Assembly: GCA_028456385.1 (NCBI GenBank)
Contig: JALNQF010000015.1
Location: forward strand, 186,001 to 250,000
Direction: 5' to 3'
From: Ophiosphaerella korrae
Taxonomy: Eukaryota > Ascomycota > Dothideomycetes > Pleosporales > Phaeosphaeriaceae
DNA length: 64,000 nucleotides
Below the pieces are notes generated by a model. That model ran no database searches. It was not told where the DNA came from and saw only the letters and a program-made list of their open reading frames with translations. Shown here in pieces: positions 11,827 through 24,898 of this stretch; the stretch's first letter is position 1; every line of letters begins with the position of its first letter. Made by a program: the position numbers and the translations under genes.

Positions 11827-12828
11827 ATGCCACCCCAACTCAATCCACTGAGCACCACAAACTGCACCCTTTCTTCCTCTACACATTCGCGTTTGCAAAT
11901 TGTTTCCGCTAGGACAGATCAGGAGCCTGTCCGGGACACCAAGCAACTCGACTGTAACTCGGCCATTGCTCTAGGCATTATCCTCATCCTAGGTGTCATA
12001 GTATGGTATTTGCGTGTGTATATCGAGAGAAAGAAACGACAAAGAGGTATTGTCCTGCATTCACCACAAGACCGCATAGAAGAAGCTAGACAGAGTGTTG
12101 GAAGCAGACATCCAAACATCAGCAATGGATTCGACAGAGTGTTCAACCTGGATATATTCCAGCCAAGTAGGGAAAGAAAAGGCTCCAGCAGCACCACACG
12201 AACAAGCATAAGCACAAACAGGAAAAAAAGCCAGTCACGCCCCAGTCTCTCATTATCTCGTTCATCGTCTACAACCACATGCGTATGCGGCGCAGACCCG
12301 TCGCAGACCCAAGATACATGCTCGTGTCAAACTTCCAACCCACAGGCCCAAGAATGCTCTGGAAACCAGCCTCCGTGCCATCTCCACCATGCCTCACCAC
12401 CCTACTACGCCCCGTCCCCGCCCATTCCTGCACGCTCGCATCATCGCCGTTCGTCCAGCATCCACAGCACCCCAGAGCTTCCGCTCACAGAAGTACAAAG
12501 CTACCGACCAACGCCATTCTTAATACAACCGCGTCAATGCAAGCGATGGCGGATTGATGTCGCGCGTCGTGGTTCGGGTATGCAGGCGGATCGGCGCGTC
12601 GAGGTGCTGGAGCCCATTCTAGAGCCTGACACTTTGGCTGAGGTACCATGTTATTATCGTGGTTCCGTACACGAGGAACAAGGAAGTAGGTCCCCGTGTC
12701 TGATAAACGGTTGTAACTGCACTGGGTCTAAAAATACGGTATCTGGGGGCGAGCATGGGGGTCAAATACATGGTGGGCAATTCAACGAAGTCAAGTGGGG
12801 CGCAGAGAGTGAAGAGGAACATACGTAA
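11827..12828 (+). CDS. single-span membrane protein, uncharacterised
   Basis: 333-aa frame from ATG 11827; the frame opens 54 bases earlier but without ATG. A short, Thr/Ser-rich N-terminus is followed by one strong membrane segment (AIALGIILILGVIVWYLRV, about residues 46-64) and a basic stop-transfer stretch (ERKKRQR). The long tail is Ser/Pro-rich with RS-like runs and several Cys clusters (CVCG, CSCQ, CNC). No signal peptide, so possibly a type III single-pass protein with a cytosolic tail. I do not recognise a family; similar short-ectodomain proteins are common in filamentous ascomycetes. The 3' end converges on the MAP kinase gene. Confidence 0.7.
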   Translation: MPPQLNPLSTTNCTLSSSTHSRLQIVSARTDQEPVRDTKQLDCNSAIALGIILILGVIVWYLRVYIERKKRQRGIVLHSPQDRIEEARQSVGSRHPNISNGFDRVFNLDIFQPSRERKGSSSTTRTSISTNRKKSQSRPSLSLSRSSSTTTCVCGADPSQTQDTCSCQTSNPQAQECSGNQPPCHLHHASPPYYAPSPPIPARSHHRRSSSIHSTPELPLTEVQSYRPTPFLIQPRQCKRWRIDVARRGSGMQADRRVEVLEPILEPDTLAEVPCYYRGSVHEEQGSRSPCLINGCNCTGSKNTVSGGEHGGQIHGGQFNEVKWGAESEEEHT

Positions 12829-13273
12829 ATATTGATAGGTACGGTGTGGAGTGGCTAGAATGGGTAAGTACAATGCAGGCAATCATGAACTCGATCAATC
12901 AAAGTGGGAGAATAAGTAGGATGTGGCTGGGGCGACAAATGTCACCACTTGGCTACAAAGTATTAGCCATGTGTCAAGCAAAAACGGTCAATGTACGCAT
13001 ATGAAGGTTCATTGAGTTTTGGAGAAGCAATGCATTCCTTATTGTACTTCGACTGTATGAAATTTGTGTTTAGATGGTCATAACCCGTGTCGTCCCATGT
13101 GGTGTTAACAATGCCACCCCAGATACTCTCTGTCGGTGGCCCATGTTTCATCACGAATGTCAATGCCTCGATTATATGACGATAACTCAGGTTTGCAAAT
13201 TGTAACAGGCCGTGTGACCAGTCACATTGTGGTATCATTTGTATATGCTGCACGAGTAGTGATTGTTAGACGC
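12829..13273. other. convergent intergenic region
   Basis: 445 bp between two 3' ends; presumably both 3' UTRs. A minus-strand frame (12963-13253) has no homology that I can see. Confidence 0.5.
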
Positions 13274-14502
<1,229 letters not shown>

Positions 14503-15502
14503 GTTGGCGGTTGGCGGTTGGTGTGGGTGGATGCGCTGCTGCGCGATTGAACTAGACGGGCGTGGTTTATGAGCGGTCGACGAGCGGTGGAAGAGCAGGT
14601 GCTCAGGGCTGTGTCTGTTGGTCAGCACGCGGTCTGGGAGGGTGAATGGGAACAGGGCATGTCTTGGTGTTTTCACCCGGCCCTGGCAGAAGCCATGGTG
14701 AAACAGCAGAGTCATGACGCTCTGTCCGGCCCCACGCTTCTTTGGACAAAGAACGAGCGGCGTGCTGCCAGGCGCCGCTCGCACGTCTGCAGCTGTCGCA
14801 CAAGTCAGGCACATACCAATGGCTTCAGGGTCGAGGATTCGACGGCTGGGCTATTTGCCTGCTCGCCCAAGCTATCCGGCTGGCTCGCTTTGGTGGTGGG
14901 CTGCCTGGTGCGGCCGTGGGTGGCTGGGTACGCCGTGCGCGCCGTGGCACGTATCAAGAGAGGGGAAGAGGGGTAAATATACGCGTGCTGGAGTCTAGGC
15001 ACGATCTACCTACGTCGTATGTAAGCGTGGTGCTGAGGAGGAGCAGTTGAGCTATGGCGGTGGGTGGCAGGTGAGCGAGAGGGAGTGGGTGGGTCCGAAC
15101 GAGGGGCAGAGCAGCCAGGGTCTGAGTGGAGTGCATCACTCTCGCTCCTTCACTGCGCCACCTCTTCTCCTAGCCGCCGGAACAATCGTCTGGCTTGGGG
15201 AGTTACATCGCTGCAGCCGCTGCACCTCATCACTCTCTCGCGTTTCATCATCGAAGAACCCGACACTTCCAGAATTGTTTCACTGGCCTCTTCTGCCAGG
15301 TCCCGTGATGCTGGCTGCCAAGAGTAGTATAAAAACACCATTTGACGACATCGGCTGTGCATTCATCGTGTATTTCTGCCCGTATAACATCATCCTTGCC
15401 ATGCAACCCATTACGCCGCAAACTTCCAACACCATCCTAGAACAGAAAATCCCCTCTGTACTTCCACCCCTACTTCGGCCGGCCTTTCATGAAAACTGGG
15501 AG
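14503..15502. other. MAP kinase upstream region
   Basis: About 1 kb between the MAP kinase start (-) and the 57-aa gene's stop (-). It holds the kinase promoter and leader. One ACGCGT lies near 14979. Several overlapping open frames exist on both strands, but none has a domain or splice support. Confidence 0.5.
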
Positions 15503-15732
15503 TCATGCTGACACCAGCGTCCCCATGGGCGGGTACTTGTGTCCTTCCTGCTCTATCCGTGGTCCGCAAGTACACCACTGCTCTGAAGGAACGTTGGCCA
15601 TTACGCCGGCCACGTGCTTTCCACATCCCCACCAGGTAGTTTTGTCTATGAAGGTCAGAATCTGTACGATAGTACATCAAAGGAGGCAAGGAGGAACTCA
15701 CGGCACGAGTCGCAGGCAGCCTTTTTGCACAT
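15503..15732 (-). CDS. 57-aa Cys/Trp-rich conserved small protein
   Basis: Two exons, 15732-15702 and 15645-15503, joined across a 56-bp GTGAGT...TAG intron. The result is a 57-aa protein beginning MCKKAACDSCHKTTWWGCG, followed by HVAGVMANVPSEQW, CTCGPRIE and the tail KYPPMGTL. The paired cysteines (CDSC, WGCGKH, WCTC) look like a small metal-binding fold. I recall similar short proteins with a KTTWWGCG core being widespread in filamentous ascomycetes, without known function. Both exons are too short for an ordinary gene screen; the evidence is the in-phase splice and the well-formed motif. It lies upstream of the MAP kinase, same strand. Confidence 0.8.
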
Positions 15733-16091
15733 TTTGAGACGCTGTCGACGCAGGTGAGTGCGGTATTTACGGTTGCCGTGGTTCAATCAAGGTAAAGTCA
15801 AAGGTTGGCTTAAATATTGTAACGACAAGGGTATTTGTATGTGAATCTGAAAGGACAACTTGGTGGTCTAAGGCAAATATTCTTTGGTTGAGAGACCTGA
15901 CGAAATAATCTCACAATGGTGCCTAGGGCTCTGTCTAAATACTTCTGGATTTATCGCAAGCAGATCTCGTCTCACTACTTGCGTGTCCGCCACCACGGCA
16001 TCTTTCATCATTCCGCAGACCCTTTGCTCACTCTCCTCACAACGTCGCCGAGACTAGTCGCCGACCTGATTCGGATATGTCCAGACACCAA
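15733..16091. other. intergenic
   Basis: 359 bp upstream of the 57-aa gene. Likely its promoter; nothing else seen. Confidence 0.45.
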
Positions 16092-16352
16092 TCACATCCT
16101 GTCCCCCATCCTTCTAGTCCCGCTTCCACCTGCGTTATGTTGCTTGGCAACGGGAAAGGCGCATTCGTCGAACCTATAGTCCGGACAGGGTAGACATGAT
16201 TTGGGTTGAGGTTGCGGGATCCGGGCGGCGAAATCGCCGTATTGGCGTGGTTTAGCAATATGGTGCATATTTAGGCTAGGGATAGCGCCGGGAATGGTGT
16301 GAGGGTGAATTTGGACGACGTGGACGTGGACAAGAGGCTTTTGCGCGCTCAT
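16092..16352 (-). CDS. possible small protein, uncertain
   Basis: An 86-aa frame with a true ATG (16352). It is His/Pro-rich at the N-terminus (VHVHVVQIHPH) and has a CLPC motif. No domain, signal or splice support. It may be a short gene or a chance frame between the 57-aa gene and DBP3; I favour neither. Confidence 0.25.
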   Translation of the reverse strand: MSAQKPLVHVHVVQIHPHTIPGAIPSLNMHHIAKPRQYGDFAARIPQPQPKSCLPCPDYRFDECAFPVAKQHNAGGSGTRRMGDRM

Positions 16353-16751
16353 ACACGTGGCTCACTAGCAATTTGTAATCTTTATAGTTCTTGAAGAAGC
16401 AACACTGATCAGGTGCAAGTGGTCGAGGGCGGAAGATGGGCGTTCTATTAGTCTACAACATAGCCACACGGATCAGTTCATCGTAATACATGCCCAAGCC
16501 GCTCATACCGATATATATTATTGCAGCATGATTGTATTGCAATCTGAGCGAATCCATCGCAAAGCTGATGAACAGTTCACAAATGTGGGCACTGGCAATT
16601 GATCTATACCGTAACTTTTGGTCCATGTCGAAAACGCGTCCGCTAGGATATGCCGTATTTTGGAATCATCGCCGCGGATCAGGTCGCCGACTTATAAGCC
16701 CAAGCTGCCGTCGGAAGGTATGGCGCAGGTCATACGATGACTGACTCAAAC
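16353..16751. other. intergenic
   Basis: 399 bp downstream of DBP3; presumed 3' UTR. No gene seen. Confidence 0.45.
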
Positions 16752-18603
16752 CTAATCGAATGTAATCTTCGTCGCTTGTTTTGTGTTCTCTACGTCCTTG
16801 TAGAATGCGCCATAGGCCCCGTGTTCCTTCTTCTTCACTGTAGTGCCAAACTTAAGTAAGTCCTCTGGCACTTGTTGATTTGCCGCTTTCAGGACATTGA
16901 TTAATCTGCTAGACTCATTAGCAATCTCTCCGCGACCCGAGATCCGAGTGAGGTGGCACTTACGATCCTGATAGACCCTTATCATGCTCCGTAAATAGCG
17001 TAATGGCCAAACCTTCTTTACCCGCACGGCCCGTCCTGCCAATCCTATGCACATAATCTTCGGCCGTCAATGGAAATGTCACATTGATGACTACTTTTAC
17101 TGAGGGTATATCCAGGCCGCGTGCTGCAACGTCGGTGGCCACGAGCAAAGGCACCTGTCCATCTTTGAACGCTGCGAGCGAGGCACTGCGCTTTTCCTGA
17201 CTCAAATCGCCATGGATTCCACCAACGCGGAAGCCCTTCATCCGAATGAAGTTCTCAATTCGCACAGCCTCCTTTTTATACAAGCAAAACACAAGAATGC
17301 GGTCATCCTTGTTCTTGCCTGATTGGTATTGCTTTAGCAGCTGAAGTAGGCGCTGTTCTTTGGCACGAGGATCTACGACTTCGACAAGCTGCTTGATGCG
17401 CATATTGGCACGAAGCTCACCAGAGACGTTGTCGCCAATAGTAATGCGGACTGGAGAGTTCATAAATGTAGCAGCAAGATCGCGCACCGAAGGTGGCCAG
17501 GTGGCAGTGAACATCAGTGTCTGGCGCTTCTTTGGTGTCTGTGAAATGATTTGACGAATAGGCTCCTCAAATCCCTTGTCAAGCATGCGGTCAGCTTCAT
17601 CGAGAACTACGTACTCGGCTTTGCTGAGATCGGCTGAGCCATCCCCAATCAGGTCATTCAAACGTCCGGGTGTAGCGACCACAATGTGCGCATTGCGGCA
17701 TGCAGCGACTTGGGGGTCTTTGGGCACACCACCATACACACAAACGACCTGGAGCCCAACAGGGGTAGCCAGAGCCACAAGCTGATCGTAGATCTGAACC
17801 GCCAGTTCACGAGTAGGAGAGATAATGACTGCTTTGATACCCCGCCGTCTGTCCTTAGGCAAAGCAGAAATGTAACGTACGCAGGGCACTCCAAAAGCGA
17901 GTGTCTTGCCAGACCCAGTCTCAGCCACACCAATCATGTCTCTGCTTGAGAGTAAATAGGGCCATGTAGCTGCCTGTATAGGTGTGGGGGATGTGAAGTT
18001 TGCAAATGGCGCTCGTTGCGATTCGGTGGCTGTGGGCAAGTATTTGAAGCTAATGATGGGGCGGAGCTTGCGTGCGGACGGCTTAGGGTCGTCAATTGTC
18101 ATGAGGTTCTTGGTCAGAAAGGCGTCAATTTCGGATTGTGACAACTGGGATAGTTGCTCATTCTCCTCGTATGAGCCTATTAGTGTGGCTGGCTCAGGAC
18201 TCGTAGCGGATGACTCGACGCGCGAAGGCACAGCAGTACTTGAGACTGATGTTGGCGCCGTTGATGCTGAGTCGATGCCTTCAGCTTTTGCCAAGTCCTT
18301 CACTTTCTTCTTCTCTACCTTTCGAGCTGCCTTTCGAGCTGCCTTTCGAGCTGCCTTTCTAGCTGCCTTTGCCTCCTCGGCGTCTACTTCGACGGCAGGT
18401 GCGTCGTCTTTGTTGGCTTCGTCGGCTTTTTTTCTGGCCTTCTTCGCCGCTTTGCATTCGGCCTTGGATAAATCGCTGCTCTCGACATGCTCCGTGCTCC
18501 TTTTCTTTTCGCTCTTATCCTTCTTACTCTTCTTGCGTGAAAGTTCAGGCTTAGTGATTGTGTCGTCCGCTGCAATTATTTGACTAATTGGTCGTTTCCC
18601 CAT
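16752..18603 (-). CDS. DBP3: DBP3 ATP-dependent RNA helicase
   Basis: Predicted 597-aa nucleolar DEAD-box helicase for 60S ribosomal subunit processing. Exons are 18603-16964 and 16905-16752 (58-bp intron; the split codon restores [13 protein letters not shown]). Helicase motifs in order: Q-motif region [10 protein letters not shown], motif I AETGSGKT, Ia PTREL, Ib TPGR, II DEAD, III TAT, IV-VI region with [13 protein letters not shown] and [10 protein letters not shown]. The N-terminal 130 residues are Lys/Ala/Glu-rich, as in yeast Dbp3, and contain a KAAR unit repeated four times. The C-terminus [11 protein letters not shown] is typical of Dbp3. It is divergent from the TFIIIC subunit gene. 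Confidence 0.96.
18324..18371. repeat. 12-bp coding tandem repeat in DBP3
   Basis: GAGCTGCCTTTC is repeated about four times, encoding KAAR units in the basic N-terminal tail of the helicase. Confidence 0.85.
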
Positions 18604-19303
18604 GTTGGCATCATGTATGGCAAAGAAGGCGACCAGTGGACGTGATGCGCAGACGCCGCCAGAAAGTTTTCCTCGCAGGCCGTTGCCCAGACTGCCAAGC
18701 CACTACCACCAAAACAGTTATTCCGGGCCTGACTGACCTTAGAAAGCTGATGGTTTGGAGAAAAAAGGTAATGATCAATACATAAATACGGTCGGCATTC
18801 TCTCCCGAACTTCAGTGATTGATCTTCCGAGGTGGGAAATTTGAACCAGATGTATTCGTATCTAATATATACTATTTAGAGTTCTGTCACTATGATCTTG
18901 CTATAGGTTGACTGGTGCCACCGTCTGGTGATGTGCTCTTTCTACTTACATGACGAGTCAACGCGCCCGACGCGGATAGTGCCCTCGTGCCTCTACAAGG
19001 TATGATAAAATTAGGACATCGGTCAAGGGGTACATCAACTCCTGTGGTAGAAACACCAGGGGCATGTCGCCACATATGTGCTGCGGGTAAAGCTTGCAAA
19101 GTCAAACAATGATTGGCCCAGAAGCTTGACATCCGGTGGTTTGGCGCTAGATCTTTTAGTGCCTGGGCGAAAAATAGAAGCTGAAGGTCTGACCACGTGA
19201 GACAAGTGGCCGCCAACCCCTGTTGCTTTCTTGGACAATGATCCAAATCTATCGAAATGCCCATGACTTGCTCTGAAAAATCATAACAAAGTACCTTACC
19301 ATC
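18604..19303. promoter_or_regulatory. divergent promoter region, DBP3 / TFIIIC
   Basis: 700 bp between two start codons on opposite strands. A 124-aa minus-strand frame inside it (18890-19264) has no recognisable feature. No specific site identified. Confidence 0.45.
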
Positions 19304-21704
19304 ATGGCAGATGTGATGGAGCTGCCATGTTGGCCCTCATGCCTTGACGCACTCGATTGGTCTGAGGACGGCATAATTGCATTGGCATCCGACGAGCGAG
19401 TTGAGTTACTGGTAGGCTCACGATTGAGATGGATATATGTGCTTTTGGCTCACCACTGACCTAGGATAGTTCCCAAACACCGTGACTTTTGACAGGGATC
19501 AAAACGTTGCTCAATGGCAAACGATACCTTTGCAGGTACCATGGTTTACTGACGATGAACTGCCAATCAAAGAACCCGCACCTTTGGCGAGTTTTTCCAT
19601 TGGTGAAGAAATATCCGCTAGTGCTCCCGTTGCAATAGCTTGGTCGTCCTCTGGTCTTGCGAAACATCGGGGATGTGCTCTCGCCGCCCTTACAGCAAAC
19701 ATGGTCTTATCAATCTGGTCAGCCGATGGCAAACCTCACGAAGCATCGAGCTGGGACCGGAGGCTCATCGTGAACAATGCACTTGCTGCCTACTTCCGCG
19801 GCAATGCGATAGAAGAGCCAAGTCATATAAGTCCCAGTAGCCGTGAGCGGGTGAGACTAAGAACTCGCATTCGAGCATTTGCTTGGGCACCTAGTTTATC
19901 CAATTCACATGCACCCATAGTATTGGAGCCACAGTTACCGTATGGCCAGCACATCCTAGCGGTCTGTAATGACGACAATCAGCTTGTAATCGTGGTTATT
20001 AAATCGCCGACCACAGCTTACAGACGAAGTCAGATTTGGGATGCAGAGGTAGTAAGCCATGCATCCCTAACACTACAATCTGGAAGCATTTTTTCGACGC
20101 CATCTTGTTTTGATGAAGTGATGGAGCAACAGAGGCATATTTCGAGTGTTTCTTGGAGTCCCTGGATTGCACGAGAAAACCGCTATGAATCGATCATTGC
20201 ATACGCTACAAATGACCATGTGCATGCAAGGGTAGCAACGTACACCCTCGATGGCATTGAACTGAGAGATGAAGTTGTGTACCCGAATATTGAGATGCGC
20301 TACAATGGACTTATTAAATGGTCTCCAGTAATCGACGATGAGATTTTCAGCCTCGCGCTCTTCACGAGACGCGGCCTACTCTACTTGAAAATACTAGCCA
20401 CTGATGCTTCAATCCTCGAGCGAACTACTCATGATTTAGATGGACGGTGGGATCAGGTATCTGGCGTTATATGGGACACTTCTGAACATCCCACACAATG
20501 TCTGCATTTCAGCTCACTGCTCTCCACTATCCAGAGTCCAACTGCCGTCTTGGAAGTATCACCCAATCGGCTGATGGCTCTCAAATCCCCAAGTTGGCGT
20601 GATCAGATTGAAAACAGTGCCGCACTTTTCAGTGCGAAGAATGAGTTGAAAGGTAACTGCAAAATGAAGGTGTGGGGTTTGGCCTCATCGCCGTTGGGAG
20701 AGTTTATCGCAACATGTCATAGCGCACATCCTTCTGATATGATCGAATATGGGTCGCCCAGCGATCGACGTGGCACAGTTGCTATCAGTGCCATACTACA
20801 ATATCAACAAATGCGGCAGAGGTTCCCGTCGCGCCTTGCAAGTGCAGATGGTATTCTTTTCAGCCTAAAAAAAATCGTGGAACATACTGTAGAGGATAAT
20901 GACCAGATACCGGCATTCATTGAGGAAATGGTCAGGAAGCTTGTAAAAGCATACGATCCAATGAGTGGCATGGACAACAACAGCGACATCTTACTACTGA
21001 AGAATGAGTTCAAGGATCCAGAAACACTGGTGAAAAGCTTCAGACGAGTGGTTCTATTCGACCAACACATGTTAAAGGACCGTTTTGCGATCCTTACATC
21101 ATATGCTTGCAGCACGAAGAACGGCACCGAACTCTCAAAAACCCTCATAGCTCATCGCTTGGCTACGGCGTTGCTAGAACTTCCCGTAAACCTCTCGCAA
21201 AATTCCTTTAGTGCTGAGATTCGGTCTCACCACCATCAGATGAAGTTACTCATGCAGAGTCTCATCGGATCAGAGGATGCAGTGGCTGCACCCATACAAG
21301 ACCATACTGATACGTCTACACTCGAACTTGCCTTGACAGAAAATGAGGCAAATTCTGGAATGAACATAATTCTGGCAGCTTCAATAATAAACACGTGTGA
21401 TTTTTGTTCCGCTCCTATACCATTTACCGATTTCGCATCCGCCACTTGCACAAACGGACATAACTTCCCTAGATGCGGGCTCAGTTTTCTGGCTATTCAA
21501 GCTCCTTCAATAACCAAGTATTGTGGTACCTGCAACACGCCGTTCTTGAGTGAAGAGTTTGTAGCTGCGCAAGAGGTTGACGAACAGTCAGAGCATATGG
21601 AAGAAGGCGGTGCACATAGAGAGCGGCTACCTATTACCCTAGCGAGAGTTTTATTCTTAGCTTGCGACATATGCATCTACTGTGGCTGCAAGTTTATGGG
21701 CTGA
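19304..21704 (+). CDS. TFIIIC subunit, WD-repeat/zinc-finger (GTF3C4-like)
   Basis: Predicted 780-aa nuclear protein of the RNA polymerase III factor TFIIIC. Exons are 19304-19411 and 19470-21704 (58-bp intron). Exon 1 encodes LDALDWSEDGIIALASDERV, the usual opening of the TFIIIC delta-type N-terminal propeller. The C-terminal 100 residues carry a zinc-binding domain with CDFCSAPIPF, CTNGHNFPRCGL, KYCGTCNTPF and the end CDICIYCGCKF, matching the putative zinc-finger of TFIIIC. The middle is less conserved. It is divergent from DBP3, so a Pol III factor and a ribosome-assembly helicase may share control. Assignment rests on the first and last domains. Confidence 0.85.
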
Positions 21705-22283
21705 GCAAGCATAATGCATGGTGTTATAGAAGAATTTGAAGTAAGAAACAGCTTGAGTTTTCGTGTCCATAATTTCTGTTGATCCCTATCTCCATAGCTA
21801 GAGCATGCAGCCGAATATATCAGACTTGTCCAATCAGGCAAGTCGTCACGCGCGCACCTTGCTAGGCCATGGATGTGCTGGTTGACAAGCATCCGTGGCT
21901 GCTGCTCGAATCGATAGACATTGTACCAAACAAGCGCAGGCGATAATGCCTTTAATTTACAGTGCATAGGAAGTATACATGGAGTGCCTGGGCTGGCGAA
22001 AACGTGGTCGAGTCTCTGGGGCCTCCGCGGATGTCTGCTCAAGCTCGGGCCAATTTCGTCACTGACAGTCCCCGGGCTCGACCAAGCTGATTCCAGGCGG
22101 TCGGCGATGAATCAATCTCCACTTTGCACCGCTTGCTAGTTTCAAGCATCTCAATTCTCCTGCAGAGGCCAATCCCCGGGCTCGACGGGCGGGAGACTAG
22201 ACACCTCCAAGAGAGTGGTTGGCCGCATCTTCCTCGTGACCACCCTGGTTGTCTTGTCGTGGCTCGTTTCGTGCGAATCCACA
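21705..22283. other. intergenic, tandem genes
   Basis: 579 bp before the Mg transporter start. The transporter's frame is open upstream from 22215 but only from GTG, so ATG 22284 is preferred and this stretch is promoter and leader. Confidence 0.5.
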
Positions 22284-24898
22284 ATGGCTTCGAGTCGCGC
22301 AGGGCAAGCTGCTGCGCCTGAGCCGAGCGGCGCCACCTATGCAGAAGCGGCGGTCTTGCATCCTTCCACAAACCACCACCTCCCACCGAGCCAGACTGGG
22401 CCCTCGTCCAACACCGCGGCCAAGAAGAAGCATCGCGGTGGCAAGAAGAGGCGAAACCGGCGCCAGTCCTTCGCTGCCACCCCCGACATTGGCACCGAAG
22501 ACATGAACGATGAGCGCCCGTCTCTCTCCAACATTGGCGAGAACAGCCGTTCCAGAGCCAGCACCAGCTTCTACCGCCTGCACAGCAACCTCAGCAATAC
22601 CAGCCTCGAGAGCGAGGCTCTGCTCGATCACCGGGACCAGCCCACAATCAGAACTCGTCGCCCGAGCGTACCAATAACCCAGATATACCCATCTCGTGCT
22701 AGCCAGCCTTTCACCAGCTCCCCACAGCGCCTTAATGCCCCCAACACGTCGAATACCTTTGGCCCTTCGAAGCCATCGCACACCTCCGAGGGCGTCCATA
22801 GCGAGCTGGACGACGACGATGCGGATGACCGCACGCCCTTGATGAGCACATCCCAGAGAGACATTAGAACCAGCACTAGCTATGGCGGCGCAAGTTCTGG
22901 CTCTGGGAGGCACCGAGGCACTTCCGTCTCGAGCGGAATGCACAAGCCCGATCTCTTCACCCAGCACCACCACTCTCAGACAAATCTACAAGACTACGAT
23001 GTAAACAATCCGCCCTCTGTGCCTACAAGTCCTGTCATCAAGGCAAACAACGGGCTCCACGATGTCATGATCACCGAGGATCTGGGGCATTCCCAAAGTC
23101 GCAGTAGGTCTCGTGATGCCTTGATTGATATTCAGGACCACAGCGAGAGTGCTTCTCCACGCCCCGGTGAATTCCATCGTCGAATGACCACCACTGCTAT
23201 TGAAGATGTGTGCTTTCCACACGAGACCATGTCCGAGCTAGGTCATGAGGATTACCTGAACCCGCCAACAACAGGCGAGCCTACAAGCCGACGAAGACGG
23301 CGTCGCTGGCCTGACCTTAGTATTCTGGACTCTTGGGCACGCGAGGAGAAAGAGCAGCGAACAATTGACGGTATGCGGATGCGAAAAGTCAGTGAGCCAC
23401 TAATGGTAGAGGGACGCCTGAGACCCAGGCAGCGCGTCTGGCACCGTGAAGCTAGTGATGCACCATTCCGCTTCACCTACTTCAATGAGACCTTTGACAA
23501 CACAATACACAGCCAGACCATCAGCGAACTTGTGCAGCCAGGACAAACCTTTAGGAACCTCTTCGCCCCAGACCCTGTGCTTCTCGAAGATAGTAGCGAT
23601 GATGAGACTGACGATGAGGATACACAGCACCTAAACACCAATGGCCATAGCTCACGAGCAACTACACGATCATCATCCAAGATGGATTCTGGTGAGCACA
23701 CACGTTCCGCCACGCCACGCCCTACAGACATTTCAAAGCAAGAGCAAGACAAGCCGAAACGATATGGCCCCCGACCCGCTTGGTGGCTTGACATCATGTC
23801 CCCAACCGAGACGGAGATGAAAGTCATCTCCAAGACGTTTGGAATTCATCCCTTAACTTCAGAAGACATTCTCATGCAGGAACAGCGTGAGAAGGTCGAG
23901 CTATTTAAGCATTACTACTTCATAAATTACAGGACATTTGAACAGGACGAGAATAGTGAAGACTACCTCGAGCCAGTCAATCTTTATGTGGTGGTTTTCC
24001 GAGAAGGCGTCATTAGCTTCCATTTTTCCATGACGCCGCACCCTGCCAACGTACGCCGTCGTATTCGCCAACTCTCAGACTATCTTGTATTGTCCCCCGA
24101 CTGGATCTCATATGCAATCATCGACGATATCACAGATGCATATGCGCCCATGATTCAAAGGATTGAACAGGAAGTCGATGATATTGATGAGGCTATCCTA
24201 CGCCTACATTCTGACGATGAAGACCAAGAGACTGACAAGCTTCGGTCGTTCCCGTCTAATAGCTCGCAGTATGAAAAGCGAGCAGATGGTTCGAGAGAAG
24301 GCCAAGAGAGCGGACGTGATATGCTAAGGCGAGTCGGTGAGTGCAGAAAGAAGGTCATGAGTCTGTATCGTTTGCTAGGAAATAAAGCCGATGTCATCAA
24401 GGGCTTTGCAAAGAGGTGCAATGAACAATGGGATATCGCTCCACGCAACGAGATTGGCATGTACCTTGGGGATATCCAGGATCATATTGTAACCATGACG
24501 GGCAATCTGAGTCATTACGAGAAGTACGATGCATTTTCAAAGTAGATTGATTCGCTTGCTAATCAACTATAGTCTCCTTTCTCGCGCTCACAGCAACTAC
24601 CTTGCCCAGATCAACATTAGGATGAATGAGCGCCAAGAGAAGACATCCGACATACTAGGCAAGCTTACTGTGCTCGGGACCATTGTTCTGCCGATGAATG
24701 TGATTACTGGTATCTGGGGCATGAATTGGTGAGTCGGAATGCCCTGTGAACTGATGTTATGCCTACTGACACCTGGATAGCATAGTTCCTGGCCAAGACG
24801 TTGAAAACCTAAATTGGTTCTTCTGCATAACTGGAGGCTTGATAGCCTTTGGTGTATTCTGCTTCCTGATTGCCAAGAGGGTGTATGGTATTGTCTAA
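22284..24898 (+). CDS. CorA/ALR-type magnesium transporter
   Basis: Predicted 837-aa divalent cation transporter of the CorA superfamily (Alr1/Mnr2-like). Exons are 22284-24523, 24573-24728 and 24781-24898 (introns 49 and 52 bp). The first 480 residues are hydrophilic, rich in Ser/Arg, with a basic KKKHRGGKKRRNRRQ block near residue 53, as in fungal Alr/Mnr2 proteins. The soluble CorA fold follows (WWLDIMSPTETEMKVI... TSEDILMQEQREKVELF). Two membrane spans sit at the C-terminus with the signature WGMN at the end of the first (about 795-798), and then WFFCITGGLIAFGVFCFL. Mnr2-like vacuolar versus Alr-like plasma-membrane location cannot be decided. The last two small exons split the pore region. 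Confidence 0.95.

Noticed and set aside
18890..19264. 124-aa minus-strand frame between DBP3 and TFIIIC
   Set aside because: No recognisable motif and it fills a divergent promoter; could not be supported.
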